Shown here piece after piece: positions 39,152 through 52,300 of a stretch of 64,000 bases of DNA; position 1 is the first letter of the stretch; every line of letters begins with the position of its first letter. The notes below the pieces were generated by a model. That model was not told where the DNA came from, searched no databases, and saw only the letters and a list, made by a program, of their open reading frames with translations. The stretch covers positions 8,007,376 through 8,071,375 of the forward strand of contig NC_061063.1 of the NCBI RefSeq assembly GCF_021917145.1, given 5' to 3'. Made by a program: the position numbers and the translations under genes. The DNA comes from Hypomesus transpacificus (taxonomy: Eukaryota; Chordata; Actinopteri; Osmeriformes; Osmeridae).

Positions 39152-39172
39152 GACCGCCGGTGAGACCTAGTC
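39152..39172 (-). other. tbc1d5: tbc1d5 5' UTR portion of ATG exon
   Basis: The ATG at 39149-39151 is preceded by 21 untranslated bases up to an acceptor (gcctccctccag|GACTAG) at 39172/39173. This acceptor makes the ATG exon internal, so at least one more 5' exon lies upstream. Confidence 0.7.
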
Positions 39173-39290
39173 CTGGAGGGAGGCAACAGAGGGAGGTCTG
39201 GCTGTCAAGGGAAGCCCTCAGCCTAAACAGAGACAGATTGTGGGTGTTGCAGCTTCTATAATGTGTAGAGTGTTTGCGGTGAGGATTTAC

Positions 39291-39327
39291 CAGTCACGAT
39301 GTTGCGTTTTCGTAGAAAGCTTGGTAT
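39291..39327 (-). other. tbc1d5: Possible tbc1d5 5' UTR exon
   Basis: A 37-nt unit bounded by acceptor ctctttcag|ATACC and donor GACTG|gtaaatcc on the minus strand. No ATG inside. Called from splice signals only; a further donor (AAACAC|gtaagtaa) at 39611 may mark an alternative first exon. Confidence 0.45.
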
Positions 39328-40279
39328 CTGAAAGAGGATAGGAGAAAAAGTTTTAACCTTGCGAGGAAGTAACATTACATGACGAAAGGTGTTGTCATTT
39401 TTCTTCGGAGTTCTGAATTGTGACCACGACACAAAACAACATCAAAAAGGGGAACTCAACGCCTACAGTACACACGCACGACTGAACCTACCCTGAACAC
39501 CGTCACACGAAAACAAAGTTAGCTCATTTGTTCAGTAAACCCAGTTTTTCCCCCCAATCTAGGTTAATCGACTCCTGCCTTTCTCGCGCTTAATCTGACT
39601 GGATTACTTACGTGTTTGGGGATGCAGGGTGGATGCAGAGGCGCATGCCTGCGTCCTAGCACGCGTTCCCTGCGAATTATGTTTCTTCCTTTTATTAATT
39701 ATGGAAATAACACAACAAAGGCAACTCTTAAACCTATTAACTAGACGCACAGAATGGCACGTGATAAATCAGCTAGGCAAGCTATCAAAATAGAAATAAT
39801 TTTATATGCATAATATATTCGCCCGTTTGGCTCACCAACATCTGTTTCTCACAAAGACTAATGCATCCTTCTGTGTTTCCTCCCCTTGTCTTTCTCCTTT
39901 TTCCTTTTAGAAGGAATTATCCCATTAAATAATCATAACTAATCTGCAACCGTAGCGAGTTAGAGATGCGTTGAAGAGGTAAATAATGTGACGTGTTCCC
40001 TAATCTTTTCTGGTAAAGGAAAGACTGACAAGATTTTCATCTGAATAATAAAACCTGCTCGCCAATCTCCCTTTGTGCATATTTCAATTCAATCTCTGGA
40101 GAGACAAGCTGGAAAGACAACCTCAGAGGTGGCACCATTTCAAACTCCCCTAAAGTATAGCCCATGACATGATGGACAGCGGACAAACTAAGATCCTGAG
40201 TGTTGTCCCACCGGCTCCTCTCAGGCTGGACTTCCTCATTTCACAAGGTACATAATGAACTTCCTTCTGCATCATCAAC

Positions 40280-40410
<131 letters not shown>

Positions 40411-40469
40411 AAGGCGGTTACTTCCCCATATCACTCACTCACTCCCCGTTAAGACTACGCAGAGGAATG

Positions 40470-40508
<39 letters not shown>
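40470..40508. repeat. (TG)n microsatellite
   Basis: About 19 uninterrupted TG units, 60 bp from the CT/AG palindrome. Confidence 0.9.
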
Positions 40509-40509
<1 letters not shown>

Positions 40510-41782
40510 CGCTCCAGGCTGTAGACTGCACCCAGGCTGCCTGAAGGGAGCCTTCTCTTCCGCAGTGTTCATTACTTCTGTCCCAGAGAGTAGCCTCCCG
40601 CTTCATAACACTAAACTTCACAACACAATAATCAAGGCAAATTAACTACTGCATAATTTACCACAAATCACCTTCAATAATTCAAGGTATACATTTTTCA
40701 TGAAATAATCAAATCAATACATCATGAAAGGCATAAATAAATCAATAGGTAAATAGTGCTGCCTGTCTTGCTACCATATGCTCAGGTGGCAGACTTTATC
40801 CTGGGATTTACAGTGATAAACCCATAACTGGCACAGGGCGTATTATGACGTTAGACTTAGTGCATCGATGTGTATTTACACTGGCATATCTGGGACCTGA
40901 CACGAACAGGACCCAAGCAAACCCAGAGACTGTATGTCAAGTCAACATTAAATACAGCTCACTAAGGACTACCCAAACAACTCACTTCCTCTTAGCATAT
41001 TCAGCCTAGTCCCTATGCCACCAGTTTGCATTTGCATGAAGTTAAGAGTGCATGACAGTTTCTTATCTCAAAGTAATGTTTCAGTTGGGCACAGGTGACA
41101 AATCTGACCAGGACCCTTGTAGGGGTCTAAATATGGACACTGGATTATAACACATTGTTAGACTGCATGTTCTTCTAGGAAGGCTCAGAATCTGTTGAGA
41201 TTCTTTGAGGGTGTGAGAATGTTCTAGAACGGTGGATCAGCTGAGAAGCAAGAGGGCACTCAGAGTTCCATCATTACTGCTGTGAAAAACCATCCAGGAG
41301 ACAGTGAATCTACAGACAGGATGCACTGCATAGATAGAAATAGGCCTGTTCTTGCATGCTGTATGAAAAAAAGAAAGAAAAAAAAACACAACACAGGCTT
41401 CAGGGTTACAACCATGTGACTGCAGGTTCTTGGGGTGGAAAGTGAATAGCTTTTTCATTGGATTAAGCCGTTTAACCTATTAAACTGTTTTCATGTGCCT
41501 TTGGACTTTCTTTCAGAAGGAAAGACTGTGTAGGGTAAACTACCCTCCATTCTAAACAGCAGCCTTTACTTGCCTGAAAATGGTCTCAAATAAAAGACAA
41601 AAAGAGAATGATTTGCTCTCATTGGTCCTCGAAAAGATCAGGAAGAACTGATGAAGCCTTGTCTACATGCTGCCATTCAGTTAGGAGCATTTTAGACCAG
41701 GCATTGGAGTAGCCAGGTATGAGGAAACTGTGAGGCTGATAAGGGAAGCTAGGTGACAGAGATTAGTCAGCAAAATGTTGTT

Positions 41783-41802
41783 GGGGGGGGGGGGGGGGGG
41801 GG
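41783..41802. repeat. Poly(G) run of 20
   Basis: Twenty consecutive G on the plus strand, preceded by GTTGTT. Length is likely to be uncertain in any assembly. Confidence 0.9.
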
Positions 41803-43297
41803 AGAACCCCCATCCCACGTTAAACAAACTCACATGCCTCGACTTCAGCACGAAATGACTGCCCTACAGCCTTAAGAGTCACATGATCTGAGCGACCAGA
41901 CCAAACGGCTTCTGTTCAGACAGATCCTGGGTGATGAGCGACTGATTAAAAGTTGAACACGTGCAAGTACGGAATGAGAAATGACCACTAGAAGTACTGC
42001 TTGAAATGTAGCCTACCTCGTACAACTACAGAATGAGAAGATTACTAGTAACTGACTGTCAGTGACATAAAGAGTGGCCAATGCACAGCCACATGTTCAC
42101 ATGGCCTACTAAGCATAATGTGTGCATCTGAATGAGTGTGAATAGCCTACGAAAGGTTAAGTATATTCAGGTGCACAAACAGGCTGACAAAAACACACAC
42201 AAAGTGTCTACTCTGTTCATATGCGTGATAGTAGACAGTCTTCTGGTGCATGTTTATAAACAGTTAACCCCCAGTCTATGTCAAGTATAGGGCTATGAAC
42301 ACAACATATGGCAGGTTATGACGTGTGTTAATGGGCAACTAAAGGATACTTACTCAGATACCCAGACTATGCTGTCAGCTAGATTTACTAGAAGTGTGTC
42401 TAAGGAAAGGAAAGTATTGCATTGTGCTTGCATTGTTTGTGTCAAGTACCTAGACCATTTGATCAAAGGGTTAACTATGCAGCCAGTTCACTCACTGTAC
42501 ACGATTCTTATGTTGGGTTCGGATCATTAAGAATCAATGCAAACAGTATAATGCAACAGACAACTGACAGCCATCTTAAACCGCCTGACGTAGCAATTAA
42601 GTGTTGAGTTAATCAACTAGGCCTAGATAGTATGCGTGTATTATGTATTTGAGTGTGTGCTAGCTAGGTATGTTATGTATAGGTAAGTTAGCGAGTTACG
42701 AGAGGTCCTGACAACTACTAATTTCATACTGCAGCACCGATGCCTTTAACCGTTCAACTTTCTCAAGGGGTTTAATGCACATTATGTCAACTAAGAGAAA
42801 CCTACTTCAACCTCATGTCATGAGAACATTTTACAAACAAGTTGACTGTTGGTGGGGATACTTTTTATGTGAATGTTCGAGCCGCCAAACAATGGAATCG
42901 GAATAGACAAAGTAGCTAGCCATAGTAACATATCTTTGCTCTGTCCCAAGCAAGTCTGCGGATATGCTGCGGTTGGATGATATCCCATTTCAACCCACGA
43001 TATTTTACACGTCGACAATATTGAGCTAAAATGACACTGTCAAAAACCAATCTTTTTAACTAACGTTAGCCAAATACTAAAAAACTCCTAGCTGGTTAGC
43101 TAACGCTAGCTGAGTTGTACCCGAACAATAATGCTTGGCTAACAACTGTAGCTCTAGCTAGGATATAAAGGCCTTGTCCGTTTTAGACTTCTGACAACCA
43201 TTAGCGGCAAATGTCCGTAATTAAAATATCATGCAAATCACAGGGGATATTAAAGAACAAGGAGTTTGACCATTCTGGCGTTTAGTAGTCTATCTAC

Positions 43298-43440
43298 CTG
43301 ATCATGCGGAACTCCCCATTCTTCTCGGTCAGTCCGTCTATCTACAGATTGTAAACACTCAAGTCAGGCGGAGGTACTAAGCCTGAGGCACAGCAGAAAT
43401 GACATGTGACCAATGAGGTAAATTGATGTGACGTCAGCAA
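43298..43440 (-). promoter_or_regulatory. tbc1d5: Putative tbc1d5 first exon and promoter
   Basis: On the minus strand a donor (GATCAG|gtagata) lies at 43298/43297. Upstream in gene sense come a CCAAT box (plus-strand CCAAT at 43410-43414) and a full palindromic CRE, TGACGTCA, at 43429-43436. This arrangement fits a promoter firing leftwards with a start near 43350-43390. It could instead serve an unrecognised transcript. Confidence 0.4.
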
Positions 43441-45104
43441 ACAAATACATCTTATCAATCAAGACTCGACATATTTTATATCGTTCATTTAATATCGGTC
43501 AAATGTGAGGCACGTCTGTGTATATATCTCGTCGTTGAGTTATGCATGTAAGTATTGAACTAACGAACAGTACACTGATCAAATGTCATGATAATTTCCC
43601 ATTGTCTGATTTCCAGCCTATTGTCACAGTTAGGCTACTTGTTTTGGTTTCACGAGATTACTACATTTTATGACTAGACTTTCTCCTGACCATCCAATGT
43701 TCTGAAGGGTCATCTGTGTGGGAATTACACTGGAGCAAATCTGTTGATATTGCCTATGCTAGTTTGGGACGAGGGTCATCACGGTAAAACTTAAATGAGT
43801 CCCTTTATAGAAGACCTAAATGCGTGTGAAGGAGGGTGGGGTCATTAACTGGTATTAATGAATTGTACTGAGGTACGGTGATGAGGGAGGGGGGACAAGA
43901 GTGAGGGGGGCAGTTTTGTGAAATAACAATAATAATCATCATCATTACCATTACCATTATCATCATGGGTACTGCATTTTCAGGAACACCATTATCATTA
44001 TTATCGCTAATATTACTGATGATGAGGAATCTGAGGACTCTGATTGGCCCAGACAAAGGCATCGTCATGGTAACAGATGACAGAAAGCACTAAGCTTTAT
44101 TGAATTACTCTGAAAGCCATTCTGAGGAAATGGGCCTTGAACATTTTACCATCTGAGGAAGAACAGTCATGTGCAACATCAGAAGATGTATAGAGAGAGA
44201 GAGAGACAGGGATGGTGACCGAGAGAGGAAAAAAAGAGATGGAGAGACTGAGATAGGTATGGAATATTTTTGAGAAAGTACGGGAGATATGACAGTGACA
44301 GAAAAAGAGGAGAAAATACCCCAAAAAACCCGGCCGGACAAAGTAGAAACCGTTACACGAGAGATGTACAGGTCTGTATTGAGAGAGACATGAGGGTGAG
44401 ACAGAGCTCCACTGGTACATGGGCCAGGCCATCAACACAGATGGTCAGTGTCTCACAGCCAGGAACAGGGATCTATTCACAAACTGATAAAACACACAGT
44501 GGTCCAATGGAATGGCACCCGCTATAAGTACATGCCAACTGACACAGACATGACCCTGTCAGGGCAAACAGCTGACTGAAAGACAAAACAATATCATGCC
44601 AAAGAAAGACCTATCAGTGTGACATAAAGTAGTTTCAGTGCATCTATCATATAATATATTCCCACTCACTCAAAGCATATTGACACCGGTGCATGTTAAC
44701 ATCTGATCATGTTGACATTTCAGTACCAGCCAAGAAACCCCACTGGCACTCTCAGCTCTCCCTGTCTCTTATCCAGAACACTGTATTTAGTTTTATATTA
44801 GCTGTGTATTAATATGGGTGCGTGATCAGTTGGTCCTGGAGCTGTATTATGAGATGTGTGCGTGAATCATCTACAGTAGTGTCCTCCTTTTGAAGACTTT
44901 GAATAATAACAAAAGAGAAGATCAGACATATATGAAGTAAACTGTATTAATGGGCGACTAATGGAAGTAATTTGATCACTGACCCATCAGACTTCGTCTC
45001 AAGAGCAGGGTTTAAATGAAAGAATTGAAATCAGTTTGTATCCCTTATTATTCTTTCCAATCAAAATGTATGAATATGTAAGAAATTGCCTTTGAAAATT
45101 ATGA
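43441..45104. other. tbc1d5-satb1 intergenic sequence
   Basis: Between the putative tbc1d5 promoter and the satb1 3' end. AT-rich, with a short ATC/ATT-type repeat near 43925-44010 and GA-rich sequence near 44190-44310. The 113-aa open frame at 44097-44438 has no recognisable domain. Confidence 0.55.
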
Positions 45105-46396
45105 TTTATTCCAAGGAGAGGGTCTTTATTAGAAATATGCTAGAATAATTGAAGAGAGAAAATGTATAGTTGATTAAAGTATCCTCAGTTGAGCAACATT
45201 AAAGAATAACGATCATGATTTCACCTCATATCCATTTGTGGTTATTGGGTGAAAGTATCTCACAAAGGAAATTAATTTTTGGGAAAAGCTTTATCTGTGA
45301 ATAATACACGTGAATTGAGCTGTAGATAAGGATCAGTTTTTTGGTTTGATTTACTGTAAATAAGACAAATGAGAAGCACAGCAGGTGAATTGAACAGAAT
45401 AAGTTAATTTAATGAGTGAACAAAAATATGCGTGCAACACACAACATGCATGCAAGTCCTGCTTTTAAAAACAATATTCCCTCAAATCAGCATCATCGAC
45501 TAAAAGACACAACATTATATGTAAATAATAATAATAATGCTAGTGGAATGTATCTTCTTGGAAAAAAATAAGAAGTACAATTTTAGACAGAATAGAATAC
45601 TGTAGATGAATGCTATGCAACAGAAAATGTGTTGCATGTTTTGTGAAACAAAACAAAGAGTCAATTTGCTGAGCTGGATACAGCGGAAGTGGTTTGACAC
45701 CATCAATGTGGACACAATGAACATTACAAAACTGAAGTGGCAGTAACATACACTGTAATTCAAGGCATTTGCTGGCATAATGATGTCTCGAGCATCTCAA
45801 GTGCTTTCTCAAGTTCATGTCTATAACTTGTTGATTTGTGTGATACTATACTTGTAAATGATTCACAACAAACTGGGAAAACCTACACAGTGTAAACACG
45901 CGTCACAGTTTTGAAGTTGTTTATCTCATTAGGTTCCAACAGGTTAAAATAAATGTGAAGCAAGTACATTTCTTATCAAACTCACAATCAGAATCAGAAT
46001 GCCTAAGGGCTTGTTCATACCAAGAACGATAACTATAAATGGTTTTATAGTTATATATAGACAGTTTAAAATGGTTCTATATTTAAAAGAATAGAAGAGT
46101 CCACACCACAAAAATAACGACAACTATATGCGGAACTATATTGTTGGATCACTCAAAACGATTTATTTCACAACTTATGAACGATAAACACTGACAACCA
46201 ATCAGAATCCATCTGAATTTAAAGCGCCGGCGTATTTGAAATGGAAGACAACGTTGCAAGAAGCTAATCGTCGAGTGGTGTGGACGCAAATACAGTTATT
46301 GTTATAGTTATTGTTATCGTCCTTGGTATGAACGGGCCTTAAGAGTGTACAGTAATTGTTGAAGCCATTTTACTTCTGCTGTGTCAGGTGATTTAG
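45105..46396 (-). other. satb1: satb1 3' untranslated region (extent uncertain)
   Basis: Follows the satb1 stop (46397-46399). Minus-strand AATAAA candidates are at 46162-46167, inside a MITE-like element, and at 45125-45130 and 45105-45110. I cannot tell which is used. Confidence 0.4.
46004..46342. mobile_element. MITE-like element with ~30 bp terminal inverted repeats
   Basis: Left end TAAGGGCTTGTTCATACC and right end GGTATGAACGGGCCTTA are imperfect inverted repeats. The match continues inward through CAAGAACGATAAC / GTTATCGTCCTTG and into ATAACTATAA words. A second internal inverted pair, GTCCACACCAC (about 46098) and GTGGTGTGGAC (about 46273), lies between them. Length about 340 bp with no coding capacity. 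Target duplication is not clear, so the superfamily is unassigned. Confidence 0.8.
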
Positions 46397-48598
46397 TTAG
46401 ACCATTTGCCCCTCCTGTTTTAGGGTGACAGTGGTTTGAGTACCAATGTTCAACTCCTTCAAGTTGACAGTATCTGTCCCTAATCCCCTTTCATTTTCTC
46501 CATCCATTTTCTCCATCTTTTCACTCTCTTCATCTTTCTCAATCTTTCCAGTAAGCTCTGCTATCCTTCTCTCATCCTCCTCCTCCTTCTCTTGATCCTT
46601 GTCTCCTGTTGTCTTGTCAGGTTGAGTCAGGGATGTTTTTGAACAGTGGCGTTGCTTGTCTTTGTGGTTGTGGTTATAGGTGGAGAGAGAGCTCTCGTTT
46701 TGGACCTGAACCTGGTCCTTGTTGTGGTTCTGGCTGTGGAAGAAGCGAAGGATGGTGTGTTTGGGTAGGCCCAGCTGGGCAGACAGTGTGTGTACCGCCT
46801 CCTCATCTGGGTCCACGCCTACATCCTGGATGAAACTCTGAAGGATCCCCAAAGCCTCCTGGGATACCCTCCAAACCTCGCCCTCGCCTTCAGCAGTATC
46901 CCTAATGCCTCTACCCTCGCTCTTATAACCCCTTTCCTCGGCCCTTACCTTCTCCATAGTACTCCTTCCCTCACTTCTCTCCCTCGCCCCAATGCTACTA
47001 CCCCAGTCCTTGCCCTTACCACCCTTATCTCTTCTGCCTCCCTCACTCCGGGTGTATCCACCCCCTTCTTCACCATTGCGTCCCCACCATGCCCGCAGTT
47101 GCACCTTGTCCCCCTCTGACTCGGCCGGAGAGGCAGTGGACGGTTGCCGTGGTGGCAGACGAGGCCCCGTCTGGGGCTGCAAGGGATGATGGGACAGTGG
47201 GGTGGGAGGACGCTGGAGCTGAGAGAGAGAGAAAGAAAAAGAGATGAGAGTGAGTGAAAGAGAGAGAGAAACAGATGAGCGTGAAAGAGCAAAGGGAAAG
47301 AGAGAGGGATCATGAAACATTTACCATGCAATAGCTTGTGTGGCTGTGTGTATGTGTGTGTGTGTGTGTGTGTGTACGCTGGCGTGATGTAGAGCGTACA
47401 CACCAGTGTGTTGTCGCTCGTCAGGTGTGAGAGTCTCTCTAGGCAGGGCTGCGGCAGCGTGCTGCTCTCCTGCTCGTAGATGGCGTCGCGTTCTGCCTGC
47501 GCCAGGCTGAGGAACCGACGGATCATACACAGGTTCTCCCACAACGTCCGGTTCTCCGGGGACGGATCCTCCTTCCAGCGTAGCAGCTCACACAACCAGC
47601 CCTGCAGAACACACACACACATTCCTGTTATCCAGCACAAACACATTCACATACACACGACACATGCTACCACCACTGGCTGGAGCCCAACACTGGCACA
47701 CACAAGCATATACATATGCACCAACACACACACACACTCATACACACACCTGGCTGAAGCCCAGCACTAGCACACAATACTATCCAGATGCACTGAGCAG
47801 ATACAACAGAGCGCTTCAGCACGGCATTGGCTGCCAAGCCGTCTCACAAAGAGAGAGAGGAGAGAGAGAGAGGAGAGAAAGAGAGGAAGAGAGAGAGGAA
47901 GAGAGAGAGAGAGAGATAGGCAGAGTAGAGGTAGAGGTAAATTAAGATAGAGGTTGAGGGAGGAGGGGTATCTAAACCTCAGGGTATCTAGAACACCTGT
48001 CAGCACTGACACGACCTCTGTATGACCTGTTATATTAAGCTTGTGGTGAACACGAGAGAAGGAGAAAGGGGAGGGGGGTGAAAGACAGAAAAAGAGAGAT
48101 CAAAAGGGCAAGGGAAGGAGGGAGGAAGGAAGGAAGGGAGGAAAGCAGAAAGGAAGAAAAAAGGGGGAGGAATGGGGTGGATAGAGAGAGAAAAAGACAC
48201 AAGCAGAATGAAGGAAATGACATGAATGTGACAAGAACAGAGAAAGATACTGAATAAAAACAGAAAAATGCAATGCTTCCATTCCACAGAGGGAAATTAT
48301 CCTCAAAACAAAAGGCAATAACAGGCTTATGTATCTGCCTTGAAAATGAGAACAATAAGATCAGCTGTGTGTGTGTATGTGTTTGTTGGGGAGTGTGTGC
48401 CAAAGCGGTGATTTAGGACACAATGGCAGTCTGGTGCAGTGATGACAGCTCTCTGTAGACTGCAGCTGCTGCTAGAATATCTGGCCTTGCCTTCAAATAA
48501 GTGTTTCTAAACTTCTCTGTGTATGTGTACGTGTGTGTACAGTGCATGTACATTGATGCCTGTGTTTGTGCACCTGTATGTATGTCTACATGAGTGTT

Positions 48599-48630
<32 letters not shown>

Positions 48631-48938
48631 GGGATGTGGGTGTACCTGGCTTTTGGAGGCAGCCACTTTGGCAAACATGGCTTGGGAAACCTTGGCTCTC
48701 CTCATCTCCTGCTGGACCTCCTCATAGATGGAGCTGCTGACATGGAGCACAGAGCTTGGACCCTTCAGCTCCGCCCCCACAGGAGACATCCTGGACTACA
48801 GGGAGAGAGGGGGGCGGTTAAAATGTGTACATGGTTTGATGCAGAGCGAGACAGAGATATATATATATATATATGAGAGAGAGACACACAGAGAGAGACA
48901 GAGAGAAAGAGAGAGACACAGAGAGAGACAGAGAGACA

Positions 48939-48973
<35 letters not shown>

Positions 48974-49168
48974 GGAGCTAAAGGGGGAAACTCACTGGAG
49001 GAATGCCTAAGGAAGGCTGGGAGTGCCAATCTTCTGCCTTGGCACAGTTTCCCTCCTCCTTCCTAGACTGAAACATCAGAGGGATGTGATCCTTACATCA
49101 ACAAACACTGTTGTACAATACCAACAACACTGCCACTCTCTCTCACTCACTCTCTCTCTCTCACTCCC

Positions 49169-49209
<41 letters not shown>

Positions 49210-49213
49210 CACC

Positions 49214-49300
<87 letters not shown>

Positions 49301-52300
49301 TCTTCCCCTGACTAACCAGTGTGGTGTTGCTGGCTGTATGGCTGACTGTTGTGGATGCGGTCAGACTCCTCTCTCTCTCCTCCTGGTAGATGTGGTCTCG
49401 CTCCACCTCAGGCAGCTGAAGGAAGCCCTGCATGGCCCTCAGGTTGACCAATAGGGACTGGGACGCATGTTTAGGGTCCTCCTCTTTACGAAGGATCTCA
49501 GAGAGCAGGCCCTGACATGCAAACACACACACCCAGAGACACACAATACCATTTAAACGTAATAGACACATTAAAAACCCTAACAATGACCACATATATT
49601 CTATATTCATACCAGTAGTTGTTCTGAATGCAGAAAATCCCACTCAGACATACACCTCGACAAGTCCAGACTGGGTGGGTAAGTGCTCTAGCTATCATAA
49701 TGAAGGAAAGTCTCTTGGATCAACACCTTCAGACAGACTGGAAAGCTCCCTTATTATGACCCTATTACCGTATTATCTCTGATGGGAATACGGAGGTCTG
49801 TCTGCACACTTGCCCATGCGCACGCAGACCCGTACACACACACACACACACTGGCAGATACACCACACCCAAATGATGCATTCCACACTGGTGAGGGTGG
49901 GGTGTTCTAATGGCTAGGTTGGATGATTATAATGACAACTGTGATGATAATGATAATGATAGGGATGAGGATAGGACAAGGCCGGGTCTACCTAACACCC
50001 CCCCCCCCCCCCACCCCACCCGTCTTTGAAAGCTTGGCTGGGTTATGATCAACAGCTCAAATCTGCTTTCTCTCCTCATTGAGAGGGGTTTGAGAAGGCG
50101 GGGTTGGTTGAAGACAAAAGGGAAGACATATTTGGCGAGGAGATGGGCAGCAGCAACCTTGGACGTCCCAAAATGCTGGTGAAGAGTCGTATAAGGCAGA
50201 GCTGAGAGGAAGAGAGAGACAGAGAGAGAGAGAGATGGCCCGAGGAGTAGCAGAGAGAGAAATGGAGAGAGAAGGAGAGGGGGGCTCGGAGGGAGTGTGA
50301 TTAGCTTGCCCAGCAGCTGTTATACCACTGGCACCGGTCTCTGCTGCAGAGTTGGCACACGCGCACACACACACACACACACCTAGAAAGCACACAACAC
50401 ACACACACACACACTCATAAACACACAAACCCCCATGCACACAAAGAGAGAACACTGCAGCACAGCCGATGCCAACCAGCACACACACATCACATATAAG
50501 CCCTTTCCATCTCTATCCATACCTGGGTTCTGTTGAAGGCCACACGGGCAAACACAGCCTGTGAGATCCCTGCTCTCTTCAGCTCATCCCTCACCCACTG
50601 GTAGATTTCACTGGAGATATCTGAGGGCCCAGTGGCCTGGTTCGGGGGGGCCCAATCCGAGGCCAGGCTGGGGCTGGGGCTCCAGGGACTTGGCCAGGAG
50701 GGTGGAAGACCTCCCCATTGGGGGGTGGTTGAGGTATTGCTGGGGGGAGACAGACAGCCCCTGGTGGGATAGCATGCGGCTGACTGCATACTGCTGGTTC
50801 AGAAACTGAGCCATCACCAGCTGCTGGCTGACCAACTGAGGGCTGAGGGGGGCGTTCACCAGGCCAGAGGGGTGGAGATTGAGGGAGCCACGCCCAGAGA
50901 TGGTAGTGGCCATGCCCGCATGAGGAAAGGGGAGGGGCGAGGAGCTGGCTTGCTCGGCTGTGCTGCCTGGGATTGGCTGCTGGCTAAAGGTGTGGTGGGT
51001 GGAGCCTAGATGGGTTGGTTCAGAGAAGCCGTCAATCTCTAAAGTTGATGATACAGGCACAGAAAACAGAGGAGGGAAGGAAGAAGGAATATTGTGTTTA
51101 CAACGTGCCAAACAGTAAACAACATTTTCCTTCCATCACAAAGCCACAATAGAACTGTTTGTCCAGCCGCACCAACTTGGTTTTAGTACTAGTATGTCAT
51201 ATTTATATACCATATACCATTGAAGGGAACAAAATGATACCTACCCATGATGCCTTTCGGATTTCTGAAGTGCTTGTACCATCGTCCAAATTCATGACAC
51301 TTGGCCGCAGAGACGTTTGCATAGTAGGTGCTGTTCACAATCGAGGAGATCATGCTCTGAGAGAGAGAAAGAAAGACAGAGTGTAAAATTCTAAGAATTA
51401 TTTTTATTTTACCTCTGTTTGCCTATGCTACAAACAGGCTTTCTGATATTTATGGATCTGTGTTATTAAAAAAAGGCCCTCAGGTAACAAGATAATAAAG
51501 ACAGATGACTGTATATGTGTGTGTGCGTGCGCGCACAAGTGTTTGTTTGTGTGCACACTGTGTATATCCTCAACTGAGCAATCTGTTGTTTAAGATACTT
51601 AGCGGAGGCTGGGGGTAGTAAATGATTGAATACACACACAAACACGCACAGTCTTCCAAGACACACACATTGTTTTCCCCCAAGACAAGCCTGCACAATC
51701 TTTACATCTGATTACACCTTTCATATTCTCATATTTATTTTAATCTGCCTCTAACAAACATACAGAAAGGGGGGGAGCAAGAGAGGGGGGGGGGAGGGGG
51801 GAGGAGGGTGGCAAATGAATGGAACCACCTATGAACATGAGAGAGAGAGGGGATACGGAGGGAGAGAAAGTGAAATATTTCTCTTTATTAAAGTGACGAT
51901 ACATGCAGTCTGCCCTACGGCCAGATAACTCACACTGTTTGGATTGTCAAAAATATTCAGAAAACACATCAATCTCTGCTGTCTGCTGTGGTTACCTTTG
52001 TGTGTATATGTTTGCTTGGCAAACAGACAAACTGCAGACATTATAACAGTTGTACATGGAGGATTTTTTTCCCCTTTTTTTGACTGCAAAGGGCAGGGAG
52101 GAGGGATGACTCTTGAAAGGATAGGCATCTCTATCTTATCTAGTTGATCGCTCTCTATCCTCGACCTTATCTGTGTAGGAAATCTGGACTTCTTATCTCG
52201 AGGCTCCTGCAGCCACACACACACACACAGACACACACACACACAGGACTAACAAGGGCAAACCATAGGACACTTGCTTCTCTATACAGTGGGTGTTGAT

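Noticed and set aside
43040..43120. Shared GCTAGCTAAC-type words near tbc1d5 and dazl 5' regions as a common regulatory motif
   Set aside because: Such words are common in fish genomes; without counts or conservation there is no support for a shared control element.
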